Positions 36,325 through 44,962 of a DNA stretch of 64,000 bases are shown piece by piece; within the stretch, counting starts at the first letter, position 1; each line of letters begins with the position of its first letter. The DNA is taken from positions 1 through 64,000 of the forward strand of contig NZ_WMIG01000008.1 of the NCBI RefSeq assembly GCF_009711205.1, in the 5' to 3' direction. This stretch comes from Paracoccus litorisediminis. Lineage in GTDB: Bacteria > Pseudomonadota > Alphaproteobacteria > Rhodobacterales > Rhodobacteraceae. Below the pieces are notes generated by a model. The model worked only from the letters and a program-made list of their open reading frames with translations, searched no databases and was not told the origin of the DNA. A program made the translations under genes and the position numbers.

Positions 36325-37856
36325 GGCTGGTTATCCGTCAGATCGGTCGAAAGCTCGGCCAGGGTGAAGGGGGGAACGGCCATTTCGCGCCGAAGATTGC
36401 GATACAGAAGGTCGGGCAGCGCGACCCGGTATTCCAGCCGCGCGGTCAGGTGCAGAGGGCCTTGCGCCGCGCCGTCCAGAGGAATGTCATAGGTCGCGAC
36501 ATCCTCGCCCTTGGCGGGGATCGGGCGGCGGACCCAATTGACCTCGGCGGTCGAGAAGGTCAGGTGATCGGTGATGCGGCGGCCCTTGCTGTCCTGGAAA
36601 TGTTCGATCCAGGCCACGGTCTCGGCCTCATCCGGGCCGCCCGAGCGGTACAGGGTCCGGCCCTGCGCGTCGGTCAGGGTCAGTTCCAGCCACATGTGTT
36701 TCTGGTCATTGACGCCGGTCGGCAGGTTGTGCCCCGCGCCAAGGTTCTGCACCGCCACCGCCAGATGCAGGGTGTCGCCGCGCCGTTGCTGGTCGCGCAG
36801 TTCCAGCCCGGCGGCGGCGCGCAGCAGTGCTTCGGTCTGGCGGGCCTGCTCGGTCAGGGTGTCGCGGTTCAGGTCGCGGCTGACGCCCGGCAGCGCGCCG
36901 CCGCGCAGCACGTCCAGCGTGTCGCCCATACCGGTATCGGTCAGCAGGTGGTTCGCGCCGACGAAGCGATGCGAAAACCGCTTGGGCCCGGACAGGTCGC
37001 CGTTGCGGATGGCCATGACCTGCGCGGCGGGGTCGTCGGCCATGTGGCAGGCTTGGCAGGTCACGCCCTGCTGCCCGTACCAGCTGTCGCGCCATTCCAG
37101 AAAGGTCGATTGCGCCACCTGCGGGCTGCGCGCCTTGGACATGGAGTGGTCGTAGATCTCGACATGGCAGGCGCCGCACAGATCCGAGCTTTTCATCAGC
37201 GCGGTGGTATCGGGCGCGCCATAGGCGGCCAGATGGTCGCGCGGATTGGCCAGCAGCGCCGCATTGGTCAAGCCGTCCTGATCGTATTCGGCGCGGTTAT
37301 AGGCCAGCGTGATCGCGCCATTGCCGGTCTCCGGCTGGGCATGGATGGCGGTGTGGCAGGTGATGCAGGTCACGCCCTCGGTCAGTGCATCGGCGGGCTG
37401 GACCGAGACAAAACGATTGACGCGGCCGGTCAACATTTCATTGGGGGCGTGGCAGCCCTCGCAGAAGCGGCCCTGTTCGGGGTTGCGGACGCTGTCGACA
37501 TTGGCGTCCACCGTCGCCTCATAGATCAGGTCCCGGTCGGCAATCGCATGCAGCGACCCGGCCCATTCATGGAATTCCTGTTGGTGACACGAGGCGCAAT
37601 CCGCTGCGGATGGCAGCCGTGTCGGATCACTGAACGCGCCCGAGGCCGAGCGGATGCGCGAGGGCCAGAACAGCCGCTCCTGTCCTGTGTCATCGGGACC
37701 AAAGGGCAGGCGGTAGAAGGGCACATCCGTCGCCGCAACGCCAACGGGCGCGGGCCGCGGGGCCAGCGCCGCATAGGCGGCAAGGGCCGTCACCGCGACC
37801 AGTAGCGCGGCCAGCAGAGGCCGGGCGTGGTAGCGCAGCTGGGTCTTGATCTTCAT
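36321..37856 (-). CDS. Membrane-anchored pentaheme cytochrome c
   Basis: A 511-residue protein with one N-terminal membrane helix (residues 12-32) and a large periplasmic part. Five heme motifs are present: CASCH (87-91), CEGCH (132-136), CITCH (164-168), CGACH (227-231) and CQACH (267-271). Residues 300-511 have no heme motif and look beta-rich (DTLHLAVAVQNLGAGHNLPT). The heme part resembles cytochrome c554-like multiheme proteins. It overlaps the b561-like gene upstream and the FTR1 gene downstream. A role in moving electrons to or from iron is inferred from that linkage. Confidence 0.85.
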   Translation of the reverse strand: MKIKTQLRYHARPLLAALLVAVTALAAYAALAPRPAPVGVAATDVPFYRLPFGPDDTGQERLFWPSRIRSASGAFSDPTRLPSAADCASCHQQEFHEWAGSLHAIADRDLIYEATVDANVDSVRNPEQGRFCEGCHAPNEMLTGRVNRFVSVQPADALTEGVTCITCHTAIHAQPETGNGAITLAYNRAEYDQDGLTNAALLANPRDHLAAYGAPDTTALMKSSDLCGACHVEIYDHSMSKARSPQVAQSTFLEWRDSWYGQQGVTCQACHMADDPAAQVMAIRNGDLSGPKRFSHRFVGANHLLTDTGMGDTLDVLRGGALPGVSRDLNRDTLTEQARQTEALLRAAAGLELRDQQRRGDTLHLAVAVQNLGAGHNLPTGVNDQKHMWLELTLTDAQGRTLYRSGGPDEAETVAWIEHFQDSKGRRITDHLTFSTAEVNWVRRPIPAKGEDVATYDIPLDGAAQGPLHLTARLEYRVALPDLLYRNLRREMAVPPFTLAELSTDLTDNQP

Positions 37857-38344
37857 GACCGCACCCATCCCCAATGCCGCATCGCCAGATGCAGGATCAG
37901 CACCGGCAGGATCGGCCATGCGCCCCAGAAATGCAGCAGCGACAGGGTTTCGGTCAGTTCGCGTGCGGGCAGCCACAGCTTGCCCGCCAGCCATAGAAGA
38001 CCCGGCAGGCTCATGGTCAGGCCGGTCAGGACGACCAGCACCATGTCGGCCAGCAAAGCCCATGACAGCACGGTGAACCCCGTCCGGCTGCTCATCCGCA
38101 GTCCGGTCGGGACATGCCGCAGCAGCCACGGCACCAGCGTCGCGACCAGCGCCAACCCAAGGCCGACATGCGTCCAAAGGACGATGGGGCTGGAGGGCGC
38201 CAGCCACAGGTAGATCCCCGAGGCGAACAGCCCGGCGATGATCGCACTGTGCAGACCCGAGCGCAGGCTTCCCCCGCGCCCGTATTCATGCCGGGCGGTG
38301 TGTGTCGTTGTGCCTTGACGGGCCTGGCTTGCGGCTTGTCCCAT
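37853..38344 (-). CDS. Cytochrome b561-like four-helix membrane protein
   Basis: A 163-residue protein with four predicted membrane helices, and histidines placed as possible heme b ligands in helix 1 (GLHSAII), helix 2 (LWTHVGLG) and helix 4 (LLHFWGAW and LILHLAMRH). The ATG at 38344 follows GAGGCAAAG. It follows the imelysin-like gene by 16 bases and overlaps the pentaheme gene (ATGA). It may link the quinone pool to the periplasmic cytochrome. The family call is tentative because small b-type proteins vary greatly. Confidence 0.65.
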   Translation of the reverse strand: MGQAASQARQGTTTHTARHEYGRGGSLRSGLHSAIIAGLFASGIYLWLAPSSPIVLWTHVGLGLALVATLVPWLLRHVPTGLRMSSRTGFTVLSWALLADMVLVVLTGLTMSLPGLLWLAGKLWLPARELTETLSLLHFWGAWPILPVLILHLAMRHWGWVRS

Positions 38345-38360
38345 CTTTGCCTCGCAGATT

Positions 38361-39401
38361 TCAGCCCTTGATTTCGACCCCATGCTTGGCCGCGGCCTGC
38401 AGGACTTGCGCCACGATCCGTTCGGCGATGTCCTGTGCCTCGCTGCCAAGTGCGTCGGCCTCTTCGGCCGTGAACTTGTCGCCCTTTGCTTCGCGGTCGC
38501 GGGTCTCGGTGACCAGCGCGATCAGCTCATCGAAGCCTTTGGTGATCGAGCCGTCCAGCGCGGCGTCGTCGGTCGAAACCACCGGCGAGATCGCCTGATT
38601 GTACATCCGCTGGCAACCGCCCATGATCCCCAGAACGTCGATCAGACGGCTGCGCGCGATAAAGGCTTCGCCCTCGCCGCCAAGGAATTGCGATTCCTTC
38701 CATTCACCAAAATAGTCGCCGACGGTCGGCGTCATGGTGACAACGGCGGTAAAGGCGTCGTCGCGGTTGGGTTCCCACGCCGCCATGTCGGTTTCCAGCG
38801 CCTTGGACCATTCAACCATGCCCTGGGCCGCACCAAGCGCCAGATTGGCGTCGAACAGCAGCTCTCCCGGCCCGATCTGGCCGTCGCCATTCAGGTCGGC
38901 GTCCAGCTTGACATGTTCCTTGTCGGTTCCCCACAGCAGCGGCTCGGTGATCGAATGGAACAGGCTGCCCGGACGTTTCAGCACGGTGCCGTCGGGCAGG
39001 GTCAGGTCGTATTCGGCCACGTCCTCTTCCTCGGTCCCCGGATTGCCGGCATCAAGGATCAGGTCGTATTTCGCGGTCGAGGGAATGCCCGCGACAATGC
39101 CTTCGATGGTTTCGTATTCATTCGAGGCCGCCAGCCACTGGTCGCGCATCGCCGTCACGGCCTCGGCCAGTTTCGGGCCTTCGGCTTCCCATGCGGCCTT
39201 GTAGTCGCCGCCATGCGCGGCGATCAGCGCGGCATAGGCCTCGGCCGAGCCCTGCATCTTCTGCGCATTGGCGACCAGCGCCGCGTTATGTTCCAGCGTG
39301 AAGGCCTTGACCTGTGCCAACCCCTCGCTTTCGGTTGCGGCAAAGCCGGGCTGGGCTGCCAGCAAAAGGACGGGGGTCAGGCAAAGCAAGGTGCGGCGCA
39401 T
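38361..39401 (-). CDS. Imelysin-family periplasmic protein with EF-hand loop
   Basis: A 346-residue protein with a signal peptide (cut near GFAATE, residue 22). It is mostly helical, with SLFHSITEPLLWGTD resembling the imelysin GxHxxE region of iron-related proteins such as IrpA and EfeO. A textbook EF-hand loop, DLNGDGQIGPGE, lies at residues 169-180. As first gene of an operon with an FTR1 permease it probably binds iron, or calcium-dependent iron, in the periplasm. The imelysin call is moderately sure. Confidence 0.7.
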   Translation of the reverse strand: MRRTLLCLTPVLLLAAQPGFAATESEGLAQVKAFTLEHNAALVANAQKMQGSAEAYAALIAAHGGDYKAAWEAEGPKLAEAVTAMRDQWLAASNEYETIEGIVAGIPSTAKYDLILDAGNPGTEEEDVAEYDLTLPDGTVLKRPGSLFHSITEPLLWGTDKEHVKLDADLNGDGQIGPGELLFDANLALGAAQGMVEWSKALETDMAAWEPNRDDAFTAVVTMTPTVGDYFGEWKESQFLGGEGEAFIARSRLIDVLGIMGGCQRMYNQAISPVVSTDDAALDGSITKGFDELIALVTETRDREAKGDKFTAEEADALGSEAQDIAERIVAQVLQAAAKHGVEIKG

Positions 39402-39427
39402 GGTCGAGGGCTCCTGTCTCGAACGTC

Positions 39428-39449
39428 TCCGCGGAGCATTGTCCGCGGA
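39428..39449 (-). promoter_or_regulatory. Paired TCCGCGGA octamers in the leader of the iron operon
   Basis: TCCGCGGA occurs at 39428-39435 and 39442-39449. Each is a palindrome and together they can form an 8-bp hairpin with a 6-base loop, 26 bases before the imelysin start. It may be a leader stem-loop or a regulator site. No clear Fur, Irr or RirA box was recognised. Confidence 0.4.
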
Positions 39450-39523
39450 AAGGACTCACTGGGACTCTCTTATAACCCGACCATTTTTGTTGCAATTGGA
39501 ATGCGCAGTCGCGGAATGCAGAT

Positions 39524-39553
39524 CGGCCGGGCATCGCTGCCCGGCCGTTTTTT
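39524..39553. terminator. Hairpin with T run after the succinate-semialdehyde dehydrogenase gene
   Basis: CGGCCGGGC (39524-39532) and GCCCGGCCG (39539-39547) form a 9-bp stem, followed on the plus strand by six T. Neighbouring genes are on the minus strand, where the A run precedes the stem. It still probably separates the dehydrogenase from the iron operon. Confidence 0.65.
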
Positions 39554-39557
39554 CGGT

Positions 39558-41027
39558 TCAGACCGAGAGGCACATGTACTTGATCTCAAGATAGTCATCG
39601 AGACCGTAATGGCTGCCTTCGCGGCCAAGGCCGGATTGCTTGACGCCGCCGAAAGGCGCGACCTCGGTCGAGATCAGGCCGGTATTGACGCCGACCATGC
39701 CGGTTTCCAAGGCCTCGGCCACGCGCCAGACGCGCGACAGGTCACGGGCGTAGAAATAGCCCGCAAGGCCGAACTCGCTGGCATTGGCCAGTGCGATCGC
39801 CTCGTCCTCGGTCTCGAAGCTGTAGATCGGGGCGACGGGACCGAAGGTCTCCTCGCGCGAGATCTTCATCTCGGGCTTCATGCCGGTCAGCACGGTCGGG
39901 TGGAAGAAGGTCCCGCCCAGCTCGTGACGCGCGCCGCCAGTCGCCACCGTCGCGCCATTGGCCACAGCGTCGGCGATGTGATCCTCGACCTTGGCCAAGG
40001 CCGCAGTGTTGATCAGGGGCCCGACCTGAACCGGATCGGTCAGGCCATTGCCGACCGCCATTGCCGCGACGCGGGCCGCCAGCTTTTCCGCGAAGGCATC
40101 GTAAACGCCCGACTGGACATAGATGCGGTTCGCGCAGACGCAGGTCTGGCCGTTATTGCGGAACTTGGCGATCATCGCGCCTTCGACCGCCGCGTCGATA
40201 TCGGCGTCGTCGAACACGATGAAGGGGGCGTTGCCGCCCAGTTCCAGCGACAGTTTCTTGATCGTCTCGGCACCCTGACGCATCAGGATCTTGCCCACGC
40301 GGGTCGAGCCGGTGAACGAGATCTTGGCGACCTTCGGGTTGGCGCAAAGCTCGGCACCCATACCAGCCGCATCAAGACCCGGAACGATGTTCAAGACGCC
40401 CGCCGGGATACCCGCACGCTCGGCCAGAACGCCCAGAGCCAGCGCCGAAAGCGGCGTCAGTTCCGAGGGGCGCGCAACCATGGTGCAGCCCGCCGCCAGT
40501 GCCGGCGCGATCTTGCGCGCCAGCATGGCATTGGGGAAGTTCCACGGCGTGATTGCACCGACGACGCCCACCGGCTGTTTAAGCACGATGATGCGCTTGT
40601 CGGGCATGTGACCCGGAATGGTGTCGCCATAGACGCGCTTGGCCTCTTCAGCGAACCATTCGACATAGGCTGCGCCATAGGCGATCTCGCCCTTGGCCTC
40701 GGCCAGCGGCTTGCCCATCTCGGCGGTCAGGATCACGGCCAGATCCTCGACATTCGCGAGGATCAGGTCATGCCAGCGGCGCAGGACCCCTGCACGATCC
40801 TTGCCGGTGCGCGCGGCCCAGGGTTTCTGCGCGGCATGGGCCGCGTCGATGGCGGCCGAAAGCTCGGCCACCCCCATATCCGCGACCTGCGCCAGTTCCT
40901 CGCCCGTTGCCGGGTTCGTCACGGCAAAGACCTTGTCGCCCTTGAAGCGCGCGCCATTGATATAGGCGCTGCCGGTCAGAAGGCTCGGGTCCTTGAGGTT
41001 CAGCATGTGCTTGTTGTCCAGCATCAT
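39558..41027 (-). CDS. gabD: Succinate-semialdehyde dehydrogenase
   Basis: A 489-residue NAD(P)-dependent aldehyde dehydrogenase. The cofactor region is GAITPWNFPNAMLARKIAPA, the glutamate is in LSLELGGNAPFIVFDDADID and the catalytic Cys in FRNNGQTCVCANRIYVQSG, including the CVC pair usual for GabD. The end is VGVNTGLISTEVAPFGGVKQ. It overlaps gabT by 4 bases, so succinate semialdehyde made by the aminotransferase passes to it. The start could also be the Met three codons further in. Confidence 0.9.
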   Translation of the reverse strand: MMLDNKHMLNLKDPSLLTGSAYINGARFKGDKVFAVTNPATGEELAQVADMGVAELSAAIDAAHAAQKPWAARTGKDRAGVLRRWHDLILANVEDLAVILTAEMGKPLAEAKGEIAYGAAYVEWFAEEAKRVYGDTIPGHMPDKRIIVLKQPVGVVGAITPWNFPNAMLARKIAPALAAGCTMVARPSELTPLSALALGVLAERAGIPAGVLNIVPGLDAAGMGAELCANPKVAKISFTGSTRVGKILMRQGAETIKKLSLELGGNAPFIVFDDADIDAAVEGAMIAKFRNNGQTCVCANRIYVQSGVYDAFAEKLAARVAAMAVGNGLTDPVQVGPLINTAALAKVEDHIADAVANGATVATGGARHELGGTFFHPTVLTGMKPEMKISREETFGPVAPIYSFETEDEAIALANASEFGLAGYFYARDLSRVWRVAEALETGMVGVNTGLISTEVAPFGGVKQSGLGREGSHYGLDDYLEIKYMCLSV

Positions 41028-42301
41028 GCCGCCTTTGCCGCTGCGATGGATTCTTCGAGGATGTCCAGCGCCTCGGCGAAGTGGGCTTCGTCGATGGTCA
41101 GCGGTGCGAGGAAGCGGATGACGTTGCCGTTCACGCCGCAGGTCAGCAGGATCAGCTTGCGCGACAGCGCCTCGGTGCGGATGCGGTTGACCAGATCAGC
41201 ATTCGGGGCCTTGCCGTCGGCAGTGGTGAACTCGGCTGCGACCATGAAGCCCGGACCGCGCACTTCGGCCAGTTCCGGCGTGGTGGCGCGGATCGATTCC
41301 AGACGCTGACGCAGGCGCGAGCCCAGCTCATTGGCGCGGTCGCACAGGTTTTCTTCCTCGATCACGTCCAGAACGGCGTGCGCTGCTGCGATGCCCAGCG
41401 GGTTGCCGCCATAGGTGCCGCCCAGACCGCCGGGGTTTGCTGCATCCATGATCTCGGCGCGACCGGTGACCGCTGCCAGCGGCAGGCCGCCTGCCAGACC
41501 TTTGGCCATGGTGACCAGATCGACATAGATGCCGTGCTGCTCCATTGCGAACAGGGTGCCGGTGCGGGCGAAACCGGTCTGGATTTCGTCGGCGATCATC
41601 ACGATGCCGTGCTTGTCGCACAGTTCGCGGACGGCGCGGACAAACTCGGTCGGTGCCGGGTTGAAGCCGCCTTCGCCTTGGACCGGTTCAAAGATGATCG
41701 CGGCGACACGGGCCGGGTCGAGGTCGGCCTTGAACAGCTTTTCAATGCCGGCCATCGCGTCTTCGGTCGATTGGCCATACAGCGCGATCGGGAAGGGCAC
41801 GTGGAAGACATCGGGCATCATCGCGCCGAAGCCGGCCTTGTAGGGCTGGACCTTGCCGGTCAGCGACATGCCCATGAAGGTGCGGCCGTGGAAGCCACCG
41901 CCAAAGGCGATGACGGCATTACGGCCGGTATGGGCGCGGGCGATCTTGATCGCGTTTTCAACGGCTTCGGCACCGGTGGTGACGAAGGTCGTGCGCTTGT
42001 CGAAGTCACCCGGAACCAGCGCGTTCAGGCGCTCGCCAAGGGCGATGTAGTTTTCGTAAGGCAGGACCTGGTGGCAGGTATGGGTGAAGGATTCGAGCTG
42101 GGTCTTGACCGCTTCCATGACCTTCGGGTGGCAATGGCCGGTGTTCACCACGGCGATGCCTGCGGCGAAGTCGATATAGCGGGTGCCTTCGACATCCCAG
42201 ACCTCGGCGTTGCGGGCCTTGGCCGCATAGATTTGGGTCTGCATGCCAACGCCACGGGCGATGGTGGTCTGGCGGCGGGCGGCGATTTCGGCGTTAAGCA
42301 T
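41024..42301 (-). CDS. gabT: 4-aminobutyrate aminotransferase
   Basis: A 425-residue class III PLP aminotransferase. Signature features are [37 protein letters not shown] and the PLP lysine in [13 protein letters not shown] (near residue 268). GABA, or a similar omega-amino acid from polyamine breakdown, is the likely substrate. It diverges from the PuuR-like gene across a 144-base promoter region. Confidence 0.9.
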   Translation of the reverse strand: MLNAEIAARRQTTIARGVGMQTQIYAAKARNAEVWDVEGTRYIDFAAGIAVVNTGHCHPKVMEAVKTQLESFTHTCHQVLPYENYIALGERLNALVPGDFDKRTTFVTTGAEAVENAIKIARAHTGRNAVIAFGGGFHGRTFMGMSLTGKVQPYKAGFGAMMPDVFHVPFPIALYGQSTEDAMAGIEKLFKADLDPARVAAIIFEPVQGEGGFNPAPTEFVRAVRELCDKHGIVMIADEIQTGFARTGTLFAMEQHGIYVDLVTMAKGLAGGLPLAAVTGRAEIMDAANPGGLGGTYGGNPLGIAAAHAVLDVIEEENLCDRANELGSRLRQRLESIRATTPELAEVRGPGFMVAAEFTTADGKAPNADLVNRIRTEALSRKLILLTCGVNGNVIRFLAPLTIDEAHFAEALDILEESIAAAKAA

Positions 42302-42378
42302 GTGATGCCTCCTGAAAGGTCCGGGGCACTGAATCTCGCCCGGTTGTCATCGCAGATGCCCTGTTCAAAATGGTTTTT

Positions 42379-42437
42379 ACAGTCTAATTCTTTCTGAACG
42401 CAAAGCGTTGAAATCCATAGCGTCAATGTCAGACTGT
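42379..42437. promoter_or_regulatory. Inverted repeats in the gabT/puuR divergent promoter
   Basis: ACAGTCT (42379-42385) is mirrored by AGACTGT (42431-42437). Between them AACGC-AAA-GCGTT (42397-42409) is a perfect palindrome. These are candidate operator sites for the adjacent XRE-cupin regulator. Confidence 0.45.
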
Positions 42438-42445
42438 TAACGATC

Positions 42446-43018
42446 ATGAACGACCTAAACACCGAGCTGAGCGACCTGCGTCTGGGCGAGCGTTTGCGAA
42501 TCCTGCGCGAACGCGCGGGCCTGTCGCAGCGCGCGCTGGCCAAGCGCGCCAATGTCACCAATGCGACGATCTCGCTGGTCGAGGCTGACAAGATGAACCC
42601 CTCGGTCGGCGCGCTGCGCCGCATCCTTGACGGCATCCCGGTCAGCCTGTCCGAGTTCTTTGCCTTTGAGCCGGAGCCCGAGCAGGTGATTTTCTATCAG
42701 GCCAGCGACCTCCCGGAAATCGGCAAAGGGAAACTGTCCCTGAAGCGCATCGGCAACAGCCAGTTTGGCCGCGCCATGACCATCCTGCATGAACGCTACG
42801 AGCCGGGCGCGGATACCGGTCGGGTGATGTATCGCCATGAGGGAGAAGAGGGCGGAATTGTGATCTCGGGCCGGATCGAGATCACCGTCGGCGAGGAGCG
42901 CCGCATTCTTGGTCCCGGCGACGGCTATTACTTCGACAGCCGCAAGCCGCATCGCTTCCGGCAGGTCGGGCCGGAACCCTGCGTTATCGTCAGCGCCTGC
43001 ACGCCGCCCACCTTCTGA
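42446..43018 (+). CDS. puuR: XRE-family regulator with cupin domain, PuuR-like
   Basis: A 190-residue regulator. The N-terminal helix-turn-helix (residues 14-68) reads LRILRERAGLSQRALAKRAN and TNATISLVEADKMNPSVGAL. The C-terminal cupin (110-190) includes HEGEEGGIVISGRIEITVG and GDGYYFDSRKPHRFRQVG. This design is that of PuuR, the putrescine-responsive repressor. Its targets are probably the divergent gabT-gabD and the oxidase genes nearby. Confidence 0.85.
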   Translation: MNDLNTELSDLRLGERLRILRERAGLSQRALAKRANVTNATISLVEADKMNPSVGALRRILDGIPVSLSEFFAFEPEPEQVIFYQASDLPEIGKGKLSLKRIGNSQFGRAMTILHERYEPGADTGRVMYRHEGEEGGIVISGRIEITVGEERRILGPGDGYYFDSRKPHRFRQVGPEPCVIVSACTPPTF

Positions 43019-43042
43019 GAAAGACCTTCTGAAATGAAAAAG

Positions 43043-43066
43043 GCCGCCTCGCGGCGGCCATTTCAT
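43043..43066. terminator. Bidirectional terminator after puuR
   Basis: GGCCGCC (43043-43049) pairs with GGCGGCC (43054-43060). It is flanked by AAAAA on one side and ATTTCA on the other, and TGAAAT/ATTTCA extends the symmetry. It lies between convergent genes. Confidence 0.75.
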
Positions 43067-43068
43067 GG

Positions 43069-44463
43069 TCAGGACAGCGGGAAGCCCAGCTTGCCACACA
43101 TGGCCAGCCACGGCTTGCGCCAGCCGCCCTTGGCGTCGGCCCCATCCAGCGCGACCATGGTGATCTTGGCGCCGATGGCGCGGAAGGGCTCGGGCGGGAT
43201 CCAGTTCGGCTCGGTCGCGGCGAATTCCATCCGGGTTTCCGGCAGATCGAGACCCGCCAGTTTCGCCAGACCGACCCGCGCGCCGAAGCGGCTGGCCGAA
43301 ACGCCAAAGCCGGAATAGCCGCCGGCATAGATCGCCTTGCCGCCGTAATAGCTTTGGAAATGCACCGCCATCCGGGTGGTCAGCGCGATCGGGCCGCTCC
43401 ACGCATGCGAGAAGCGGATGCCTTCAAGCTGCGGGAAGGTAGTGAAGAAGGCCTCGGCCAGACGACCGTAAGGTGCGGGGGTGCGGTCCAGCCGCGGATC
43501 ACGCGGGCTGTTCGCGAAATAGCCAAGACGGCCGCCGAACAGGATGCGGTCATCGGGCGTCAGGCGCATGTAGTTCAGCTGGGTGCGGGTGTCATAGACG
43601 CCCTGACGGTTGATCCAGCCAATGGCAGCCTTTTGTTCGGCATTCAGCGGCTCGGTCGTCAGGATGCGGTCGCGGACCATGGCGACGCGGGTCTTGATGC
43701 GCTTGTGACCTTCGGCGAATGCGTTGGTGCACAGCATCACGCGCGGGGCGCGGACCTCACCGTCACGGGTGCGCACGACCAGCGTGTTGCCCTGATCGTC
43801 GATGCCCAGCATCGGCGACAACTCGTGCAGACGGACACCCAGCGCGATGGCCGCGCGACGCAGCCCCCATGCCAGGCGCGCCGGATGCACGATGCCGCTG
43901 TTCTTGCGCGACCAGATCGCGCCCTCGAACAGCGGAGAGTTCAGCTGGGCGCGGGTTCCCGCCGCGTCCAGCAGTTCGACATCATGACCATGTTCGCGGT
44001 GCAGGTCGTATTCTTCCTGCACGATCGGTACGGCGTCTTTCGACACCGCCACGGTCATTTCGCCGGTCCATTCCAGATTGGCATCGATGCCGTGCTGATC
44101 GATGGTGCGGGTGAAGCCGGCCATGTTGTCATGGCCAAGCGCTTCCAGCGCATCCAGATCCTTGGGGAAGATGCGCTGCGCGTTGCCCAGACCATGCATC
44201 ACCGAGGTCGAGACGATCCCGCCCGGCCGACCCGATGCGCCATGCGCGATGCGGTCGGACTCGATCAGGACCACGTCGCAGGACGGGTCGGTTTCCTTGG
44301 CCTGAATCGCGGCCCAAAGGCCGGTGAAGCCACCGCCTACGATCAGCAGATCGGCTTTGGTCGCGCCGATCAGCGGTGCCGCAGGTGCAGGCGCATCCGG
44401 GCGGTCCAGCCAGAACGGGAAGAAGGTCGTATCGGCCAGGGCCTTGTCAGCGCGGTTCTGCAT
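43069..44463 (-). CDS. FAD-dependent amine oxidoreductase, PuuB/OrdL-like
   Basis: A 464-residue DAO-family flavoprotein. The dinucleotide-binding motif is DLLIVGGGFTGLWAAIQAKE (near residue 38), followed by HGASGRPGGIVS. The C-terminal end has AIYAGGYSGFGVSASRFGAR. Members of this group oxidise gamma-glutamylputrescine or other secondary amines. The gab genes and PuuR-like regulator support a polyamine-type substrate, but no gamma-glutamylputrescine synthetase is nearby. Confidence 0.82.
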   Translation of the reverse strand: MQNRADKALADTTFFPFWLDRPDAPAPAAPLIGATKADLLIVGGGFTGLWAAIQAKETDPSCDVVLIESDRIAHGASGRPGGIVSTSVMHGLGNAQRIFPKDLDALEALGHDNMAGFTRTIDQHGIDANLEWTGEMTVAVSKDAVPIVQEEYDLHREHGHDVELLDAAGTRAQLNSPLFEGAIWSRKNSGIVHPARLAWGLRRAAIALGVRLHELSPMLGIDDQGNTLVVRTRDGEVRAPRVMLCTNAFAEGHKRIKTRVAMVRDRILTTEPLNAEQKAAIGWINRQGVYDTRTQLNYMRLTPDDRILFGGRLGYFANSPRDPRLDRTPAPYGRLAEAFFTTFPQLEGIRFSHAWSGPIALTTRMAVHFQSYYGGKAIYAGGYSGFGVSASRFGARVGLAKLAGLDLPETRMEFAATEPNWIPPEPFRAIGAKITMVALDGADAKGGWRKPWLAMCGKLGFPLS

Positions 44464-44501
44464 CTGCGGGTCTCGGTGCTGTTCTGGGATGGGGCTTTGG
44501 A

Positions 44502-44861
44502 TCAGTCCTCGATCAGGACGTAGATCTTGCGCAGGGTTTCCAGCACTTCGAAACGGCCTTCGAAGCCGCTTTTCAGCACGTAGTTGTCGCCGGGGCCGAA
44601 TTCCTGAACGGTGCCGTCGGCATCGGTGATCGCAACGCGGCCCGACAGGACGGTCGTGTATTCGGTCATGTTCGGATAGGCGAGGATTTCAGCATAGGGG
44701 GTGCATTCCCAGGTGCCGATGGTCACTTTGCCTTCGGTCAGGTGCAGCGCGCCTTTTTCGATGGCTTCGCCGGACAGCACGGCTTCTGCCGGGACGACCG
44801 AGCAGGATTCCAGAGCTTCGTTCGAAACGCCTTCGCGGTTGATGCGGATAATGTGCGACAT
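44502..44861 (-). CDS. Small cupin-domain protein (EutQ/DUF861-like)
   Basis: A 119-residue single cupin with KVTIGTWECTPYAEILAYPN and EFGPGDNYVLKSGFEGRFEV. The metal-binding histidines of classical cupins are mostly absent. It lies 38 bases upstream of the flavoprotein gene in the same direction and probably belongs to the same unit. Function is unknown; such cupins often accompany amine catabolic oxidases. The ATG at 44861 follows GTAGAGGAAGAC. Confidence 0.75.
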   Translation of the reverse strand: MSHIIRINREGVSNEALESCSVVPAEAVLSGEAIEKGALHLTEGKVTIGTWECTPYAEILAYPNMTEYTTVLSGRVAITDADGTVQEFGPGDNYVLKSGFEGRFEVLETLRKIYVLIED

Positions 44862-44962
44862 GTCTTCCTCTACGTCTTGAAAGTTGCGAGGCGGATAATG
44901 GCTAGACAAACGCAGACAAATCCCCGAGTGCCAATCGAAACATTTGACTGGGTGAATGCACC

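Noticed and set aside
39402..39557. Fur, Irr or RirA box upstream of the iron operon
   Set aside because: AT-rich sequence such as TTGCAATTGGAATGC was inspected, but no box matched a known consensus well enough to report.
38382..41309. Open frame of 975 codons on the plus strand
   Set aside because: It runs opposite two real minus-strand genes (imelysin-like and gabD) and their intergenic terminator. The protein is low-complexity and unrecognisable.
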